DNA of 38,464 bases from Dyella choica (GCF_003977665.1 NZ_RYYV01000030.1:1-38464); one strand, 5' to 3'. Shown: positions 24,034-31,589, numbered from the stretch's first letter. The notes: generated by a model from the letters alone, not told the origin. A program made the numbers and translations.

Positions 24034-25218
24034 ATGCAAGGACGCTTGCGCATCGCCATTGTCGGTTACGGCACGGCCGGTCAGGCTGCTGCTCTCATGC
24101 TGCATGCGCAGGGTCACGAAGTAAGCGTGTTCGAGCAGGCGCCGGTGCTCAGGCCAATCGGCGCCGGCTTCCTGCTGCAGCCCACCGGTTTTGGTGTGCT
24201 CGTTCGGCTTGGGCTGCACGAGGCGGCGCTCGAGCAGGGGCAAATCATCGATCGCCTGCACGGCTGCAATCATCGCGGCCGCATGGTGATGGACATGCGC
24301 TATGCCGAGCACGCCGCGGACTGCTTCGGCGTGGGCATGACGCGGGGCGGCCTCTTCACGCTGTTGCGCGATGCCTATCCCGAGGCGCATCGCGTCCTTT
24401 TAGGAGTGTGTATCGAGCAGCTCATTGACGACGGGCGTTGGCTGCTTGACAGCCAAGGCGAGCGTCATGGTCCGTTCGATCTGATCGTGTCTGCCGATGG
24501 CGCGCACTCGCGCCTGCGCCGCTCCGTGCCGGGCCTGGTGCAGCGTGAAACCTTGTATCCCTGGGGCGCGCTGTGGTGTCTGCTTCGTGCGGACGATTGG
24601 CCGTATCCCCATGAATTGCGGCAGCGCTATGCCGGTACGCGCGAGATGATCGGGATGCTGCCGGTGGGGCGACGCGTGGACCATCCCGGCCGCTGGCTTA
24701 CCTTCTACTTCAGCTTGCCGGGCGATCAGGTGGATGCGTTCGACGAGCACGGATTCGACCGCGTGCGCCAACGCGCCGCGGCGATTTGGCCCGAGGCATC
24801 GGTAGAGTTGAAGGACATCGACTCGTCGCGGCAGCTCAATCGAGCTCGCTATCGCGATGTCGTGATGCGTGCGCCGGTCCATGGCCGCATGGTGTTTCTG
24901 GGCGACGCCGCGCACGCGATGAGTCCCCAACTGGGACAGGGCGTGAACATGGCATTGCTGGACGCCGAGGCCCTGGCGCAGACGCTTGCAGACAGCTCCA
25001 GCGTGGACGAAGCACTGCAAGCATACGTTCACAAGCGGCGTGCGCATTTGGCGGTTTACCAGCGCCTGAGCCGATGGTTGACGCCCTTGTTTCAATCGGA
25101 GCGCAGGGCTCTGGCTGTCTTGCGCGATCTTGGATTCGGACCGCTAGGCCGTTTGCCGCTGGCGCGCGGTCAGATGTTGAAGATCCTTACTGGCACGAAA
25201 GCAGGATGGTGGCGCTGA
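24034..25218 (+). CDS. FAD-dependent monooxygenase (PHBH-fold)
   Basis: A 394-residue flavoprotein monooxygenase of the p-hydroxybenzoate hydroxylase fold. The FAD motif IAIVGYGTAGQAAALMLHAQG is near residues 7-27 (GYGTAG is the GxGxxG). The DG-type motif is VSADGAHSRLRR and the second FAD motif is GDAAHAMSPQLGQGVNMALLDA-type, here GDAAHAMSP plus GQGVNMALLDA. Members hydroxylate aromatic or polyketide compounds with NAD(P)H; nothing nearby suggests the substrate. GGAG lies eight bases before the ATG. The stop codon lies inside a 34-bp perfect palindrome (25201-25234), so the last residues GWWR are encoded by a repeat. The gene stands alone between convergent and co-directional neighbours. Confidence 0.92.
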   Translation: MQGRLRIAIVGYGTAGQAAALMLHAQGHEVSVFEQAPVLRPIGAGFLLQPTGFGVLVRLGLHEAALEQGQIIDRLHGCNHRGRMVMDMRYAEHAADCFGVGMTRGGLFTLLRDAYPEAHRVLLGVCIEQLIDDGRWLLDSQGERHGPFDLIVSADGAHSRLRRSVPGLVQRETLYPWGALWCLLRADDWPYPHELRQRYAGTREMIGMLPVGRRVDHPGRWLTFYFSLPGDQVDAFDEHGFDRVRQRAAAIWPEASVELKDIDSSRQLNRARYRDVVMRAPVHGRMVFLGDAAHAMSPQLGQGVNMALLDAEALAQTLADSSSVDEALQAYVHKRRAHLAVYQRLSRWLTPLFQSERRALAVLRDLGFGPLGRLPLARGQMLKILTGTKAGWWR

Positions 25219-25234
25219 AGCGCCACCATCCTGC
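25201..25234. repeat. 34-bp palindrome overlapping a stop codon
   Basis: GCAGGATGGTGGCGC (25201-25215), loop TGAA (25216-25219), GCGCCACCATCCTGC (25220-25234): a perfect 15-bp stem. The loop contains the TGA stop of the monooxygenase. No T-tract follows. The core TGGCGC-TGAA-GCGCCA and the following CTCAATA/ATCAATA...GTCCA words recur at 26689-26725, so it belongs to a repeat family. Confidence 0.85.
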
Positions 25235-25349
25235 ATCAATAGCGGTCCAATATGCCGACGAAGTGCCATCGCGCGGGCCTTGTTTGCTGCAGCAAGGGAC
25301 TCCTTTGCCAGCGGCGTTCCAATCCTCCGTGTGAGATCGAACCGTGCCT

Positions 25350-26408
25350 TCAGTGATGCTCGTCCCGAATCTGTAAGGGTGATGGTTTTGGCTCCAAGCC
25401 AGTACTATCAATGAATGCAGCCATTTTGCGGGCTAGCAAATCGGGGAATTGATACATTGCTGCATGTCCCCCATCGGGAATGGGCCATAATTGAGCGCTG
25501 GGGATCAATTCCTTTAGCGTCTCAGAATTGTGCAGTGTTAATACTTCATCGCGTGTTCCATCCATGACAAGGGTGGGCACTGTTAAATGCTTGAGCTTTC
25601 CCGAGGTGATGTCGTCTTGCCACCAGGCCTGTAACGCCTGTCCCTGGGTGGCCCCTACGGCATCCGACACGGTTGCGCTATAACCTGCCGGTTGAAACAT
25701 CTCTCGCGTGAAACATCCATCGATTTCAACTTCCGCCCATTCGGGAGGGAAAAGCACCTTCATGATGTTTTCGAAAACTGGAGGCACTTTGCCGTCGAGT
25801 ATGGCTTGTACATGCGCCGATGTGGGTTCCGCTTCGTCGCCTGACGGTGCTGTGCTCAATAAGATCAGCCGGCTGACGGAGTTGGGATCATTCAGCGCAT
25901 AGCGTTGAGCGACCATTCCACCCATCGACCAGCCAATGACCGCGATACGGTCAAATTTCAACTGCTTTTTTAGTGCGTCGACAAAATTTCCCACCCTATG
26001 TGCCATGTTGGCAATCGTGGTGGGTAGGGCGGGGTCTAGTGACTCACCTATACCGGGGTTGTCAAAAATGATCACCGTGTGCTTTTGGGCTAGGGATCCC
26101 AAAAAATAGGCGTTCCATTCCGACATCGTCGATCGATAGCCATTGATCAGCAAGATCGGGCTCCCTTGCCCCAGGACATAGTAGCCTACTTGTTGAGTTC
26201 CTCCATTGGGGGAGGGTAATTCAACGGTTTTCTCCAATAATTGGGGGTTGCTATCTGGCCTGCTGCCAGTGTGGCAAATACGCTCGTTGGTCTGGTTGGT
26301 CGCGGCCATTACGGCTGGCCAGGGTGCGACCAGGGTGATCGCAAATGCGACCCATGGCGCCTTGAAGAATCTTCTGATCGATAAAGTGTTGGTTGATTCG
26401 GGTTGCAT
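25350..26408 (-). CDS. Exported alpha/beta hydrolase
   Basis: A 352-residue alpha/beta-hydrolase with an N-terminal signal-like segment ending AVMAAT (about residues 15-36), so probably periplasmic or secreted. The nucleophile elbow is GWSMGGMV, the acid lies in LVMDGTRDEVL and the catalytic histidine in DGGHAAMYQFP. The oxyanion strand is ILLINGYRSTMSEW, where Gly-Tyr replaces the common His-Gly. Substrate unknown. The start at 26408 has AGGA seven bases upstream. Its DNA is visibly richer in A and T than its neighbours, suggesting acquisition. It has its own promoter and an operator-like palindrome directly upstream, with no regulator gene adjacent. Confidence 0.9.
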   Translation of the reverse strand: MQPESTNTLSIRRFFKAPWVAFAITLVAPWPAVMAATNQTNERICHTGSRPDSNPQLLEKTVELPSPNGGTQQVGYYVLGQGSPILLINGYRSTMSEWNAYFLGSLAQKHTVIIFDNPGIGESLDPALPTTIANMAHRVGNFVDALKKQLKFDRIAVIGWSMGGMVAQRYALNDPNSVSRLILLSTAPSGDEAEPTSAHVQAILDGKVPPVFENIMKVLFPPEWAEVEIDGCFTREMFQPAGYSATVSDAVGATQGQALQAWWQDDITSGKLKHLTVPTLVMDGTRDEVLTLHNSETLKELIPSAQLWPIPDGGHAAMYQFPDLLARKMAAFIDSTGLEPKPSPLQIRDEHH

Positions 26409-26425
26409 GGGGAAATCCTTGTCTT

Positions 26426-26446
26426 TTTCAAATGATATATTTGAAA
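26426..26446 (-). promoter_or_regulatory. Operator-like palindrome before the hydrolase gene
   Basis: TTTCAAAT (26426-26433), spacer GATAT, ATTTGAAA (26439-26446): a perfect 8-bp inverted repeat located between the predicted transcription start (about 26447) and the ribosome binding site. The position and symmetry fit a repressor site that would block transcription just downstream of the start. Confidence 0.6.
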
Positions 26447-26453
26447 GCACGTA

Positions 26454-26481
26454 TTTATAGGATGATGTAATCATATGTAAA
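26454..26481 (-). promoter_or_regulatory. Sigma-70-like promoter of the hydrolase gene
   Basis: On the minus strand, TTTACA (26481-26476), 16-base spacer, TATAAA (26459-26454). Both hexamers match five of six consensus positions. It is among the clearest promoters in the window and reads directly into the operator palindrome. Confidence 0.7.
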
Positions 26482-26498
26482 AATTTGCCTGATCAGTG

Positions 26499-26704
26499 CC
26501 GGCTTAAGCCGGAAAGGTGAATGAAACGGCGTTGCAAGGCCGTTTCAGTCGAGTTCTCCGACGCGGCGTGCCCGTATTCGAAGAAACTTCTCGATCCCGC
26601 ATGGATTGTTGGCATTCCAGGCAAATTGCTGCCGCGGTTCGACACTAAGTGAAGCTGAGGGTTCTCGGCCATGACGGAAGCTGGGTAGTGGCGCTGAAGC
26701 GCCA
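26499..26704. repeat. Palindromes in the pldA/hydrolase gap
   Basis: This stretch holds CCGGCTTAAGCCGG (26499-26512), a hairpin GAAACGGC/GCCGTTTC (26523-26546) and TGGCGC-TGAA-GCGCCA (26689-26704, the family core also seen at 25201-25234). An open frame on the minus strand crosses it but looks repeat-derived. No convincing gene is present. Confidence 0.6.
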
Positions 26705-26716
26705 TGCGCTCCCGCC

Positions 26717-27787
26717 TCAATACCAGTCCAGCAACGAGACGCCCGCGCCCAGATACGTGGCGTTGTGGTTGTAATCAAGAATGTTTTCGCCGTAACCCTT
26801 GAACAGTTCCATATAGCCGCGCAGGCCGCCTGCCAGTGGAAAACTCCAGGTAAGGTGCCCTGCGCCGTGCTGCCGGCTGCCACCGCGCAGGGAGTCGCGC
26901 AGCAGCAGGCTGAATTCCTGGCCATGCCATTGGTGGATAATCAGCATGTCGGCGCGGCCCACGTAGTTGCTGATATCCGGGTTGTTGTCATCCTTGGCTG
27001 GTTCGGGAATGCGCCACCATGGGCGGAGCATGATCGTCCAGTTGCCGCGCTCGAATCCGACCTGTGCCATCACCCGGTTCCAACTGCGTGACTCAGGGTC
27101 GGATTGTCCGTTGGACTCATGATCGAGGCCGATACCAAGCAGCCGGCCATGCCAGCCGAACAAGGGGTAATCGGTGTTGAACACCAGCATCGCCTCGGGT
27201 TCGTAGTCGGTCTCGCGGAACGGACGCGAGTGCTTGGCGTTGTAAACCTGCCAGTAGGAATCCTGCGTGTAACCGAACCAAAGGTCTCCGGTATCGCCGA
27301 ACACGCCCTGCCATACCTTGGTTTTCATGCTCAGTTGGAACTTGCCCTCGACGTCCTGCATGCCCAAGGGCGTATGCACTGCATTGTTGGCATTCGGGCT
27401 ATAGGGAAGATTGTTTTGGTGCGTGGTGGCAAACAACGGCAGTACGTAGATCGGCTTGTAGCCGCGCAAGTTGAAAGTGCCAAGCTTGCTATCGGGGGAA
27501 AGCTCCCAGCGGCGGTCCAGCAGCGAAAGCGACGGGGGCACATTTTCGGAACCAGCCGTTGCAGGCTCATGCTGGAATCCGACGGACTCAGGCGGCGTGG
27601 CTTGCTTTGGCGCAACCGGCAGCCGGTTGCGCCCGGACGCGCGGTCATAGCAGGCCAGCCGCTGTGCGTCGTTCCTGATGCCGGTGCATGCCTTGACGTC
27701 GGCAGGATCGACGTTTTGCGCGTGCAAAGGCAATACCGCAAGGCTGGCGCTCACGCCGGCCAGCAAAACGCCGGACCAAGTTTTCAT
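26717..27787 (-). CDS. pldA: Outer membrane phospholipase A (OMPLA)
   Basis: A 356-residue PldA homologue. Signal peptide MKTWSGVLLAGVSASLAVLPLHA, then an N-terminal extension of about 75 residues including ACTGIRNDAQRLACYDRASG, then the 12-strand barrel. The catalytic triad is visible: His223 and Ser225 in DHESNGQSD and Asn237 in RSWNRV, reproducing the +2 and +14 spacing of E. coli His142/Ser144/Asn156. Aromatic-rich strands (GDLWFGYTQDSYWQVYN, WTIMLRPWWRIPE) and the final Tyr fit an outer-membrane barrel assembled by BAM. It hydrolyses phospholipids that reach the outer leaflet, with calcium-dependent dimerisation. GGAGGA lies six bases before the ATG. The N-terminal extension is longer than in E. 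coli. Confidence 0.95.
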   Translation of the reverse strand: MKTWSGVLLAGVSASLAVLPLHAQNVDPADVKACTGIRNDAQRLACYDRASGRNRLPVAPKQATPPESVGFQHEPATAGSENVPPSLSLLDRRWELSPDSKLGTFNLRGYKPIYVLPLFATTHQNNLPYSPNANNAVHTPLGMQDVEGKFQLSMKTKVWQGVFGDTGDLWFGYTQDSYWQVYNAKHSRPFRETDYEPEAMLVFNTDYPLFGWHGRLLGIGLDHESNGQSDPESRSWNRVMAQVGFERGNWTIMLRPWWRIPEPAKDDNNPDISNYVGRADMLIIHQWHGQEFSLLLRDSLRGGSRQHGAGHLTWSFPLAGGLRGYMELFKGYGENILDYNHNATYLGAGVSLLDWY

Positions 27788-27849
27788 GCTTGTTCCTCCA
27801 GGGGCCTTATGCGCTACCCCCGGCAAGTCTAGCCATCCGCGTGCGCAGC

Positions 27850-27879
27850 AAAAAGGCCGGCCGTCCGAGGACGGCCGGC
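27850..27879 (-). terminator. Rho-independent terminator after the secreted EF-hand-like protein
   Basis: On the minus strand GCCGGCCGTC (27879-27870 region) pairs with GACGGCCGGC (27865-27856) around a CTCG tetraloop, followed by TTTTT (27854-27850). The perfect 10-bp stem separates the downstream pldA from the gene ending at 27909. Confidence 0.85.
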
Positions 27880-27908
27880 ACAGTTCGAACAGGATGCGGG
27901 GGACTCGC

Positions 27909-28310
27909 TCAGTTGAGGTTTTTCACCCAGCGCTCGTATTGAGCTTTGCTGACACGGTTTCCGTTTTGCGCCACGTACAGGAAATCGTTGGCGAGCGGCG
28001 GATAGGCGTTGGCGTCTTCCTTGCTGATGTATTGCTTGCCGTTGGCCAATTGCTCGAACGACGGCGGCGACGCCGTGGACGGCGTTGAACCCATGGTGGA
28101 TTTGACCGTGACCTGGCCTTGTGCCGTGTTGTACGTGGCACTGTTTGCACCGCTGTTGCTTGCGGAGTAGGTGCTTTGGCTCGGGGAGGTTGTCATCACG
28201 CTATGTGCGGGCGGCGTTGCTTGCTGTAGCGGTTGGCTTTGTGTTTGTGCCGATGCGATACCCGTAACGAGCAGGCCCGTGCCGAAAATACAAGTGCGAA
28301 GAGTTTTCAT
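27909..28310 (-). CDS. Secreted protein with degenerate EF-hand-like pair
   Basis: A 133-residue exported protein. Signal peptide MKTLRTCIFGTGLLVTGIASA, then a Gln/Ser/Thr/Asn-rich linker (about 22-80), then a C-terminal module SFEQLANGKQYISKEDANAYPPLANDFLYVAQNGNRVSKAQYERW (in parts: ANGKQYISKEDA and AQNGNRVSKAQYERW). The two NG-x-x-[IV]S-[KR]-x-[DEQ] blocks align with paired EF-hands of the form DxNGDGxIS, but the calcium-ligating aspartates are replaced by Asn, Lys, Gln and Arg, so calcium binding is doubtful. Function unknown. GGAG lies seven bases before the ATG. Followed by a strong terminator, so monocistronic. Divergent from the DNA glycosylase gene. Confidence 0.8.
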   Translation of the reverse strand: MKTLRTCIFGTGLLVTGIASAQTQSQPLQQATPPAHSVMTTSPSQSTYSASNSGANSATYNTAQGQVTVKSTMGSTPSTASPPSFEQLANGKQYISKEDANAYPPLANDFLYVAQNGNRVSKAQYERWVKNLN

Positions 28311-28461
28311 CAGGGAGCTCCATGCAACGCTTGTGCGAACCGGTGTAAGCGGCCACGATGCGTGGTGCACATCAGCCCGCCAAGCTTGGAATCCACCTTA
28401 GCAAGGTGGTCGTAAATACCAGCAGAATGGCGCTGTACCCATTGCGTGAAGGCGGACTTCA

Positions 28462-29733
28462 TTGAGTGAACTTTCAGTGTCGAAGAGCGTTCTAACTCTC
28501 TCTCAAGCTCGTGCTTTGCAGTTGGCAGCACAAGGGTTGCTGCAAGCCCCTAAACGTCGAGCAAAGCGTGACGATGTGATCGGCGCGATCCAGCGCATGC
28601 GTCTGCTGCAAATCGACAGCATTCATGTCGTTGCGCGCAGTCCTTACCTGGTGTTGCATGCGCGCGTCGGCGACTATCCTCAGGTCTGGCTGGAGGAAGC
28701 GTTGGAAGCCGGGCGCATCGCCGAATGCTGGGCGCATGAGGCCTGTTTCGTCAGCGCAACCGACCTCGGTTTTCATCGCGCATGGCGCGCCCAGGCGCAA
28801 AGCAATCATTGGGCGGACAAGCACGCGGCGCGTGCGCGCGACGCCAATCTCAAGGAAATGCATGCCTTGCTCGAACGCGTACGCACATCGGGGGCGGTGC
28901 GCGCTTCCGATTTCGAGCGCGCAGAGCGCGCAGCTTCGGGCTGGTGGGAATGGAAGCCGGAAAAGCGCTGGCTTGAAGCATGGTTTGCCTCGGGCGAGTT
29001 GATGGTGACGCGGCGCGAGCGCTTCCAGCGCGTCTATGATCTGGCCGAGCGGGTGCTTGCCAAGCTCGATCCGCCGTTCGACAGCTCGTTGTTGGCGCGA
29101 TCCCCTGTCGAGTTACGGCGGCAATTCATTCTCGACAGCGTGCGCGCGCTTGGCATCACGCAGGCGCGCTGGATCGCCGATTATTTCCGCCTCAAGCCCG
29201 CCGTGGACGAGTTGGAGCTTGCTCCCCTGCTGGCTAGCGGGGAATTGCTGAGCTTGCAGGTAGCCGGCTGGGACAGCGCCGGCTATGTGCACCGCGACCA
29301 TGCTGCCTGGCTTGATAAAGCTTGCGCGGGACGACTCAGGGCAACTCATACGGCGCTGCTTTCGCCATTCGATCCGCTGGTATGGGATCGGGCGCGCGTG
29401 CGCGCCATGTTCGACTTCGACTACACCATCGAGTGCTACGTGCCGGCCGCCAAGCGCCGCTACGGATATTACGTGCTGCCGATCCTGCATCGCGGACGAT
29501 TGATTGGCCGCCTCGACGCCAAGGCGCACCGCGCCGAAGGCTTGTTCGAGATCAAGGCGCTGTATTTCGAAGATGGGATCACACCGAGTGAACGCATGCT
29601 GGCAGAAGTGGCCCAGGCGGTTGTTTCCACCGCGGCCTGGCACGGCACGCCCGATATTCGGCTCGGGCGATGCCGGCCAGCAACTTTGGCGCCGGCGCTG
29701 CGCGCCTATTGGAGACGCAAGGTGTCAGCGTGA
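28462..29733 (+). CDS. YcaQ/AlkX-type DNA glycosylase (HTH_42 family)
   Basis: A 423-residue winged-helix protein of the HTH_42 superfamily, which includes E. coli YcaQ (AlkX), a glycosylase that unhooks DNA interstrand cross-links. The N-terminal block RMRLLQIDSIHVVARSPYLVL holds Gln50-Ile51-Asp52, the Q-x-D form of the catalytic motif associated with the YcaQ/AlkX branch rather than the Q-x-Q of AlkZ. A second hallmark is LLSPFDPLVWDR, followed by FDFDYTIECYVPAAKRRYGYYVLPIL. The TTG start has GGA six bases upstream; a GTG 15 bases later is possible. Its last nine bases overlap the end of the convergent lipoprotein gene. Role in cross-link repair is by family. Confidence 0.92.
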   Translation: MSELSVSKSVLTLSQARALQLAAQGLLQAPKRRAKRDDVIGAIQRMRLLQIDSIHVVARSPYLVLHARVGDYPQVWLEEALEAGRIAECWAHEACFVSATDLGFHRAWRAQAQSNHWADKHAARARDANLKEMHALLERVRTSGAVRASDFERAERAASGWWEWKPEKRWLEAWFASGELMVTRRERFQRVYDLAERVLAKLDPPFDSSLLARSPVELRRQFILDSVRALGITQARWIADYFRLKPAVDELELAPLLASGELLSLQVAGWDSAGYVHRDHAAWLDKACAGRLRATHTALLSPFDPLVWDRARVRAMFDFDYTIECYVPAAKRRYGYYVLPILHRGRLIGRLDAKAHRAEGLFEIKALYFEDGITPSERMLAEVAQAVVSTAAWHGTPDIRLGRCRPATLAPALRAYWRRKVSA

Positions 29734-30114
29734 CGTAGCGTCCGGCGATGTACACGCGTGGCCCTGTAGGGTGTCGCGCAATTGCTGGGCAAGCCCCACG
29801 CAGCGATTGGCGAGGTACGGGCGCACGCCAGGGTCATTGGCTTCCTGCAGCAAGGTATCGCGCATCGCCTGGTAATGCGTTTGCAGGGCTTCCTGGGGAA
29901 AGGTGCCGGCGGCGCGGTGACAGGCGAGGTAGCTGGCCAGGTAGCTATCGCAGGCCGGAATGCCGGTAACCACCTCGTTTTTTGGTGTAGGACCAGCCGC
30001 TTGCGGCCTTTTGACCGCTTGGCCGCAACCGCCCAAAAGCAATCCGAACGCCGCCGCAGCTACCACGCCGAGGTCAGTAAAGCCGCGATAAATCACCGTA
30101 TTACGCTGTTTCAT
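29725..30114 (-). CDS. Small Cys-patterned lipoprotein, hypothetical
   Basis: A 129-residue putative lipoprotein: hydrophobic [14 protein letters not shown] provides a lipobox-like LGGC about residue 30. The mature part contains [18 protein letters not shown], a Cys-x9-Cys pair, and later [19 protein letters not shown] with a further two cysteines, inside an otherwise helical, Gln/Leu-rich sequence. This suggests a disulfide-stabilised helical hairpin in the periplasm. I do not recognise the family. No Shine-Dalgarno is obvious before the ATG. The 3' end overlaps the DNA glycosylase gene tail-to-tail by nine bases. Upstream lies the cold-shock array. Confidence 0.75.
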   Translation of the reverse strand: MKQRNTVIYRGFTDLGVVAAAAFGLLLGGCGQAVKRPQAAGPTPKNEVVTGIPACDSYLASYLACHRAAGTFPQEALQTHYQAMRDTLLQEANDPGVRPYLANRCVGLAQQLRDTLQGHACTSPDATSR

Positions 30115-30191
30115 GGCGTTTCGTCACAAAGTCATCACAAATCCGGATGCCTTTAAGCATACCGCCTGGGCGCATGCTTGCTGAACGTGTA

Positions 30192-30221
30192 TTCGCAAGT
30201 GGCGGCTATTGCAGGTATGAT
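30192..30221 (+). promoter_or_regulatory. Likely promoter of the first cold-shock gene
   Basis: TTCGCA (30192-30197), 18-base spacer, TATGAT (30216-30221). Transcription would start near 30228, giving a leader of about 160 bases, the length range of cspA-type thermosensing leaders. The leader contains a GGTCAC/GTGACC hairpin around 30243-30263. Confidence 0.45.
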
Positions 30222-30389
30222 GGGCGTACTGAGTTTGCCTTAGGTCACCAGAGTCACGTGACCCGATGCAGCCGATCACGATCTGCCTCATCGCTCACCC
30301 CTTGGGTTTTCCTTTGCACACCAGTAAGCAGACCGCCGTTCTTGGTGGTCGAGTCTTTGTTTGAAAACTTGAGTTTTGGAGTGAGCAAC

Positions 30390-30599
30390 ATGTCTGATCG
30401 TCAGATCGGTACCGTCAAATGGTTCAACGATGCCAAGGGTTTCGGCTTCATCAGCCGCGACAATGGCCCGGATGTATTCGTGCACTTCCGCGCGATCCAG
30501 GGCAATGGCTTCAAGAGCCTGCAGGAAGGCCAGAAGGTCAGCTTCAAGGTGGTGCAGGGCCAGAAGGGCCTGCAGGCCGATGAAGTGATTCCGCAGTAA
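30390..30599 (+). CDS. Cold-shock protein 1 (CspA family)
   Basis: A 69-residue single cold-shock domain, an OB-fold that binds single-stranded RNA and DNA and melts structured mRNA. RNP1 is KGFGFIS and RNP2 is VFVHFRAI; the start [11 protein letters not shown] is invariant. GGAG lies eight bases before the ATG; the much longer open frame upstream covers the untranslated leader and is not used. First of three tandem paralogues; it is closest to copy 3 ([20 protein letters not shown]). The leader of about 160 bases and its own terminator suggest post-transcriptional control, but cold induction cannot be read from sequence. Confidence 0.96.
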   Translation: MSDRQIGTVKWFNDAKGFGFISRDNGPDVFVHFRAIQGNGFKSLQEGQKVSFKVVQGQKGLQADEVIPQ

Positions 30600-30619
30600 T
30601 CAATCGATAAGATCGATTC

Positions 30620-30649
30620 AAAAAGCCGGGCGCAATGTCCGGCTTTTTT
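30620..30649 (+). terminator. Terminator of cold-shock gene 1
   Basis: Perfect 10-bp AAAAAGCCGG (30620-30629) / CCGGCTTTTT (30639-30648) with a 9-base loop and trailing T. Preceded by a short AATCGAT/ATCGATT repeat. The A-tract on the 5' side makes it potentially bidirectional. Confidence 0.9.
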
Positions 30650-30697
30650 GTGTTTAGGGATAAAGCAAAAGCAGCGATTATCGAATGTGATACCGCG

Positions 30698-30727
30698 CGT
30701 GAATTTTCCATCACATTTTGATTCACG
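30698..30727 (+). promoter_or_regulatory. Duplicated leader/promoter element, cold-shock gene 2
   Basis: CGTGAAT (30698-30704) and ATTCACG (30721-30727) form a 7-bp inverted repeat with a 16-base spacer; the string GCGTGAATTTTCCATCACAT is identical to that before gene 3 (31169 on). A TATGCT at about 30738-30743 could be the -10. The repeated position before two paralogues suggests a regulatory site. Which protein binds is unknown. Confidence 0.55.
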
Positions 30728-30884
30728 AAAATCACTATGCTTTGCCTGCTGGCTGGCCGGCTAATGCGTGCTCGCAAATGGTTTTGCACCGGGCGCACGA
30801 TGGGTTATCGGCATGCCCAGTAGCCGCAGGCTCGGGTGGGCGGCGGTTTTCCAAAGTTAGCGCTAGATAAGGACGGGGTAAGTC

Positions 30885-31097
30885 ATGTCGGATCAGGAAG
30901 CAACTGGCACAGTCAAATGGTTTAACGATGCCAAGGGATACGGGTTCATCAGCAGCGACAAGGGCGGTGACCTGTTTGTGCACTTCAAGTCCATCAAGGG
31001 CAATGGTTTCCGCTCGCTCAAGGAAGGCCAGAAGGTCAAATTCCAGGTGAAACAGGGACCCAAGGGCTTGCAGGCGGAAGAAGTCGAAGCGGTCTGA
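30885..31097 (+). CDS. Cold-shock protein 2 (CspA family)
   Basis: A 70-residue cold-shock domain with [17 protein letters not shown] (RNP1 KGYGFIS) and DLFVHF (RNP2). It is the most divergent of the three copies: Lys-rich loops ([21 protein letters not shown]) replace the HFRAIQG of copies 1 and 3. It would bind single-stranded RNA or DNA. A purine-rich GGACGGGG lies upstream of the ATG. The leader is about 140 bases if transcription begins near 30750, and it shares the CGTGAAT element and a distal CCCAGTAGCCGC...CTCGGGTGGGC block with gene 3. It ends with its own terminator. Confidence 0.96.
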   Translation: MSDQEATGTVKWFNDAKGYGFISSDKGGDLFVHFKSIKGNGFRSLKEGQKVKFQVKQGPKGLQAEEVEAV

Positions 31098-31120
31098 ATC
31101 CCAAGGATTAATCTGGGGTG

Positions 31121-31149
31121 AAAAAGCCAGGCCTATTGCCTGGCTTTTT
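31121..31149 (+). terminator. Terminator of cold-shock gene 2
   Basis: Perfect 12-bp AAAAAGCCAGGC (31121-31132) / GCCTGGCTTTTT (31138-31149), 5-base loop, followed by a second T-run. Strong and possibly bidirectional. Confidence 0.92.
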
Positions 31150-31169
31150 CGTTTTTTTCGCGATTTTCG

Positions 31170-31199
31170 CGTGAATTTTCCATCACATATTAATTCACG
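31170..31199 (+). promoter_or_regulatory. Duplicated leader/promoter element, cold-shock gene 3
   Basis: CGTGAAT (31170-31176) and ATTCACG (31193-31199), same arms and 16-base spacer as before gene 2, with the identical preceding and central bases. A TAAGCT aligns with the TATGCT of copy 2. Confidence 0.55.
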
Positions 31200-31360
31200 G
31201 AAATGATTAAGCTGTGTTTACTGTTCTGCTTGGCAAGGCGTTCGCAGTGCGACGTTTGATCCGCATGCTTCCACCGGCCTAAAGCATTCCAGTAAGCCGC
31301 CGGCTCGGGTGGGCCGGCTGGTCTTTGAATCAAGTCGGTTGCTCGCAAATGGAGTGATTT

Positions 31361-31570
31361 ATGTCGGAACGTGAGAGTGGCACAGTGAAATGGTTCAATG
31401 ACGCCAAAGGTTTCGGCTTCATCAGCCGCACCAATGGCCCGGACGTGTTCGTGCATTTCCGTGCTATCCAGGGGGATGGCTTCAGGAGTTTGAAGGAAGG
31501 CGAAAAGGTCGTCTTCGAGGTGGTGCAGGGGCAGAAGGGATTGCAGGCAGACAAAGTAAGCAGGGCGTGA
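31361..31570 (+). CDS. Cold-shock protein 3 (CspA family)
   Basis: A 69-residue cold-shock domain: [27 protein letters not shown] (RNP1 [10 protein letters not shown]2 VFVHF). It is nearly the same as copy 1 over the first 45 residues, while its leader is related to copy 2, so the array looks reshuffled by duplication. GGAG lies six bases before the ATG. A leader of about 150 bases precedes it, including the CCAGTAAGCCGCCGGCTCGG block that can fold into a hairpin near 31290-31322. It ends with its own terminator, so each gene in the array is a separate unit. Confidence 0.96.
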   Translation: MSERESGTVKWFNDAKGFGFISRTNGPDVFVHFRAIQGDGFRSLKEGEKVVFEVVQGQKGLQADKVSRA

Positions 31571-31589
31571 GTGGTTGACGCCATCAATG

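Noticed and set aside
25187-25411. 74-codon minus-strand frame over the 25201 palindrome
   Set aside because: It overlaps two real gene ends and consists largely of repeat; no start signal.
26493-26720. 75-codon minus-strand frame between pldA and the hydrolase
   Set aside because: It reads through the GGCGC-TGAA-GCGCC palindrome and other hairpins; similar words occur in the frame at 25187-25411, suggesting translated repeat sequence rather than a gene.
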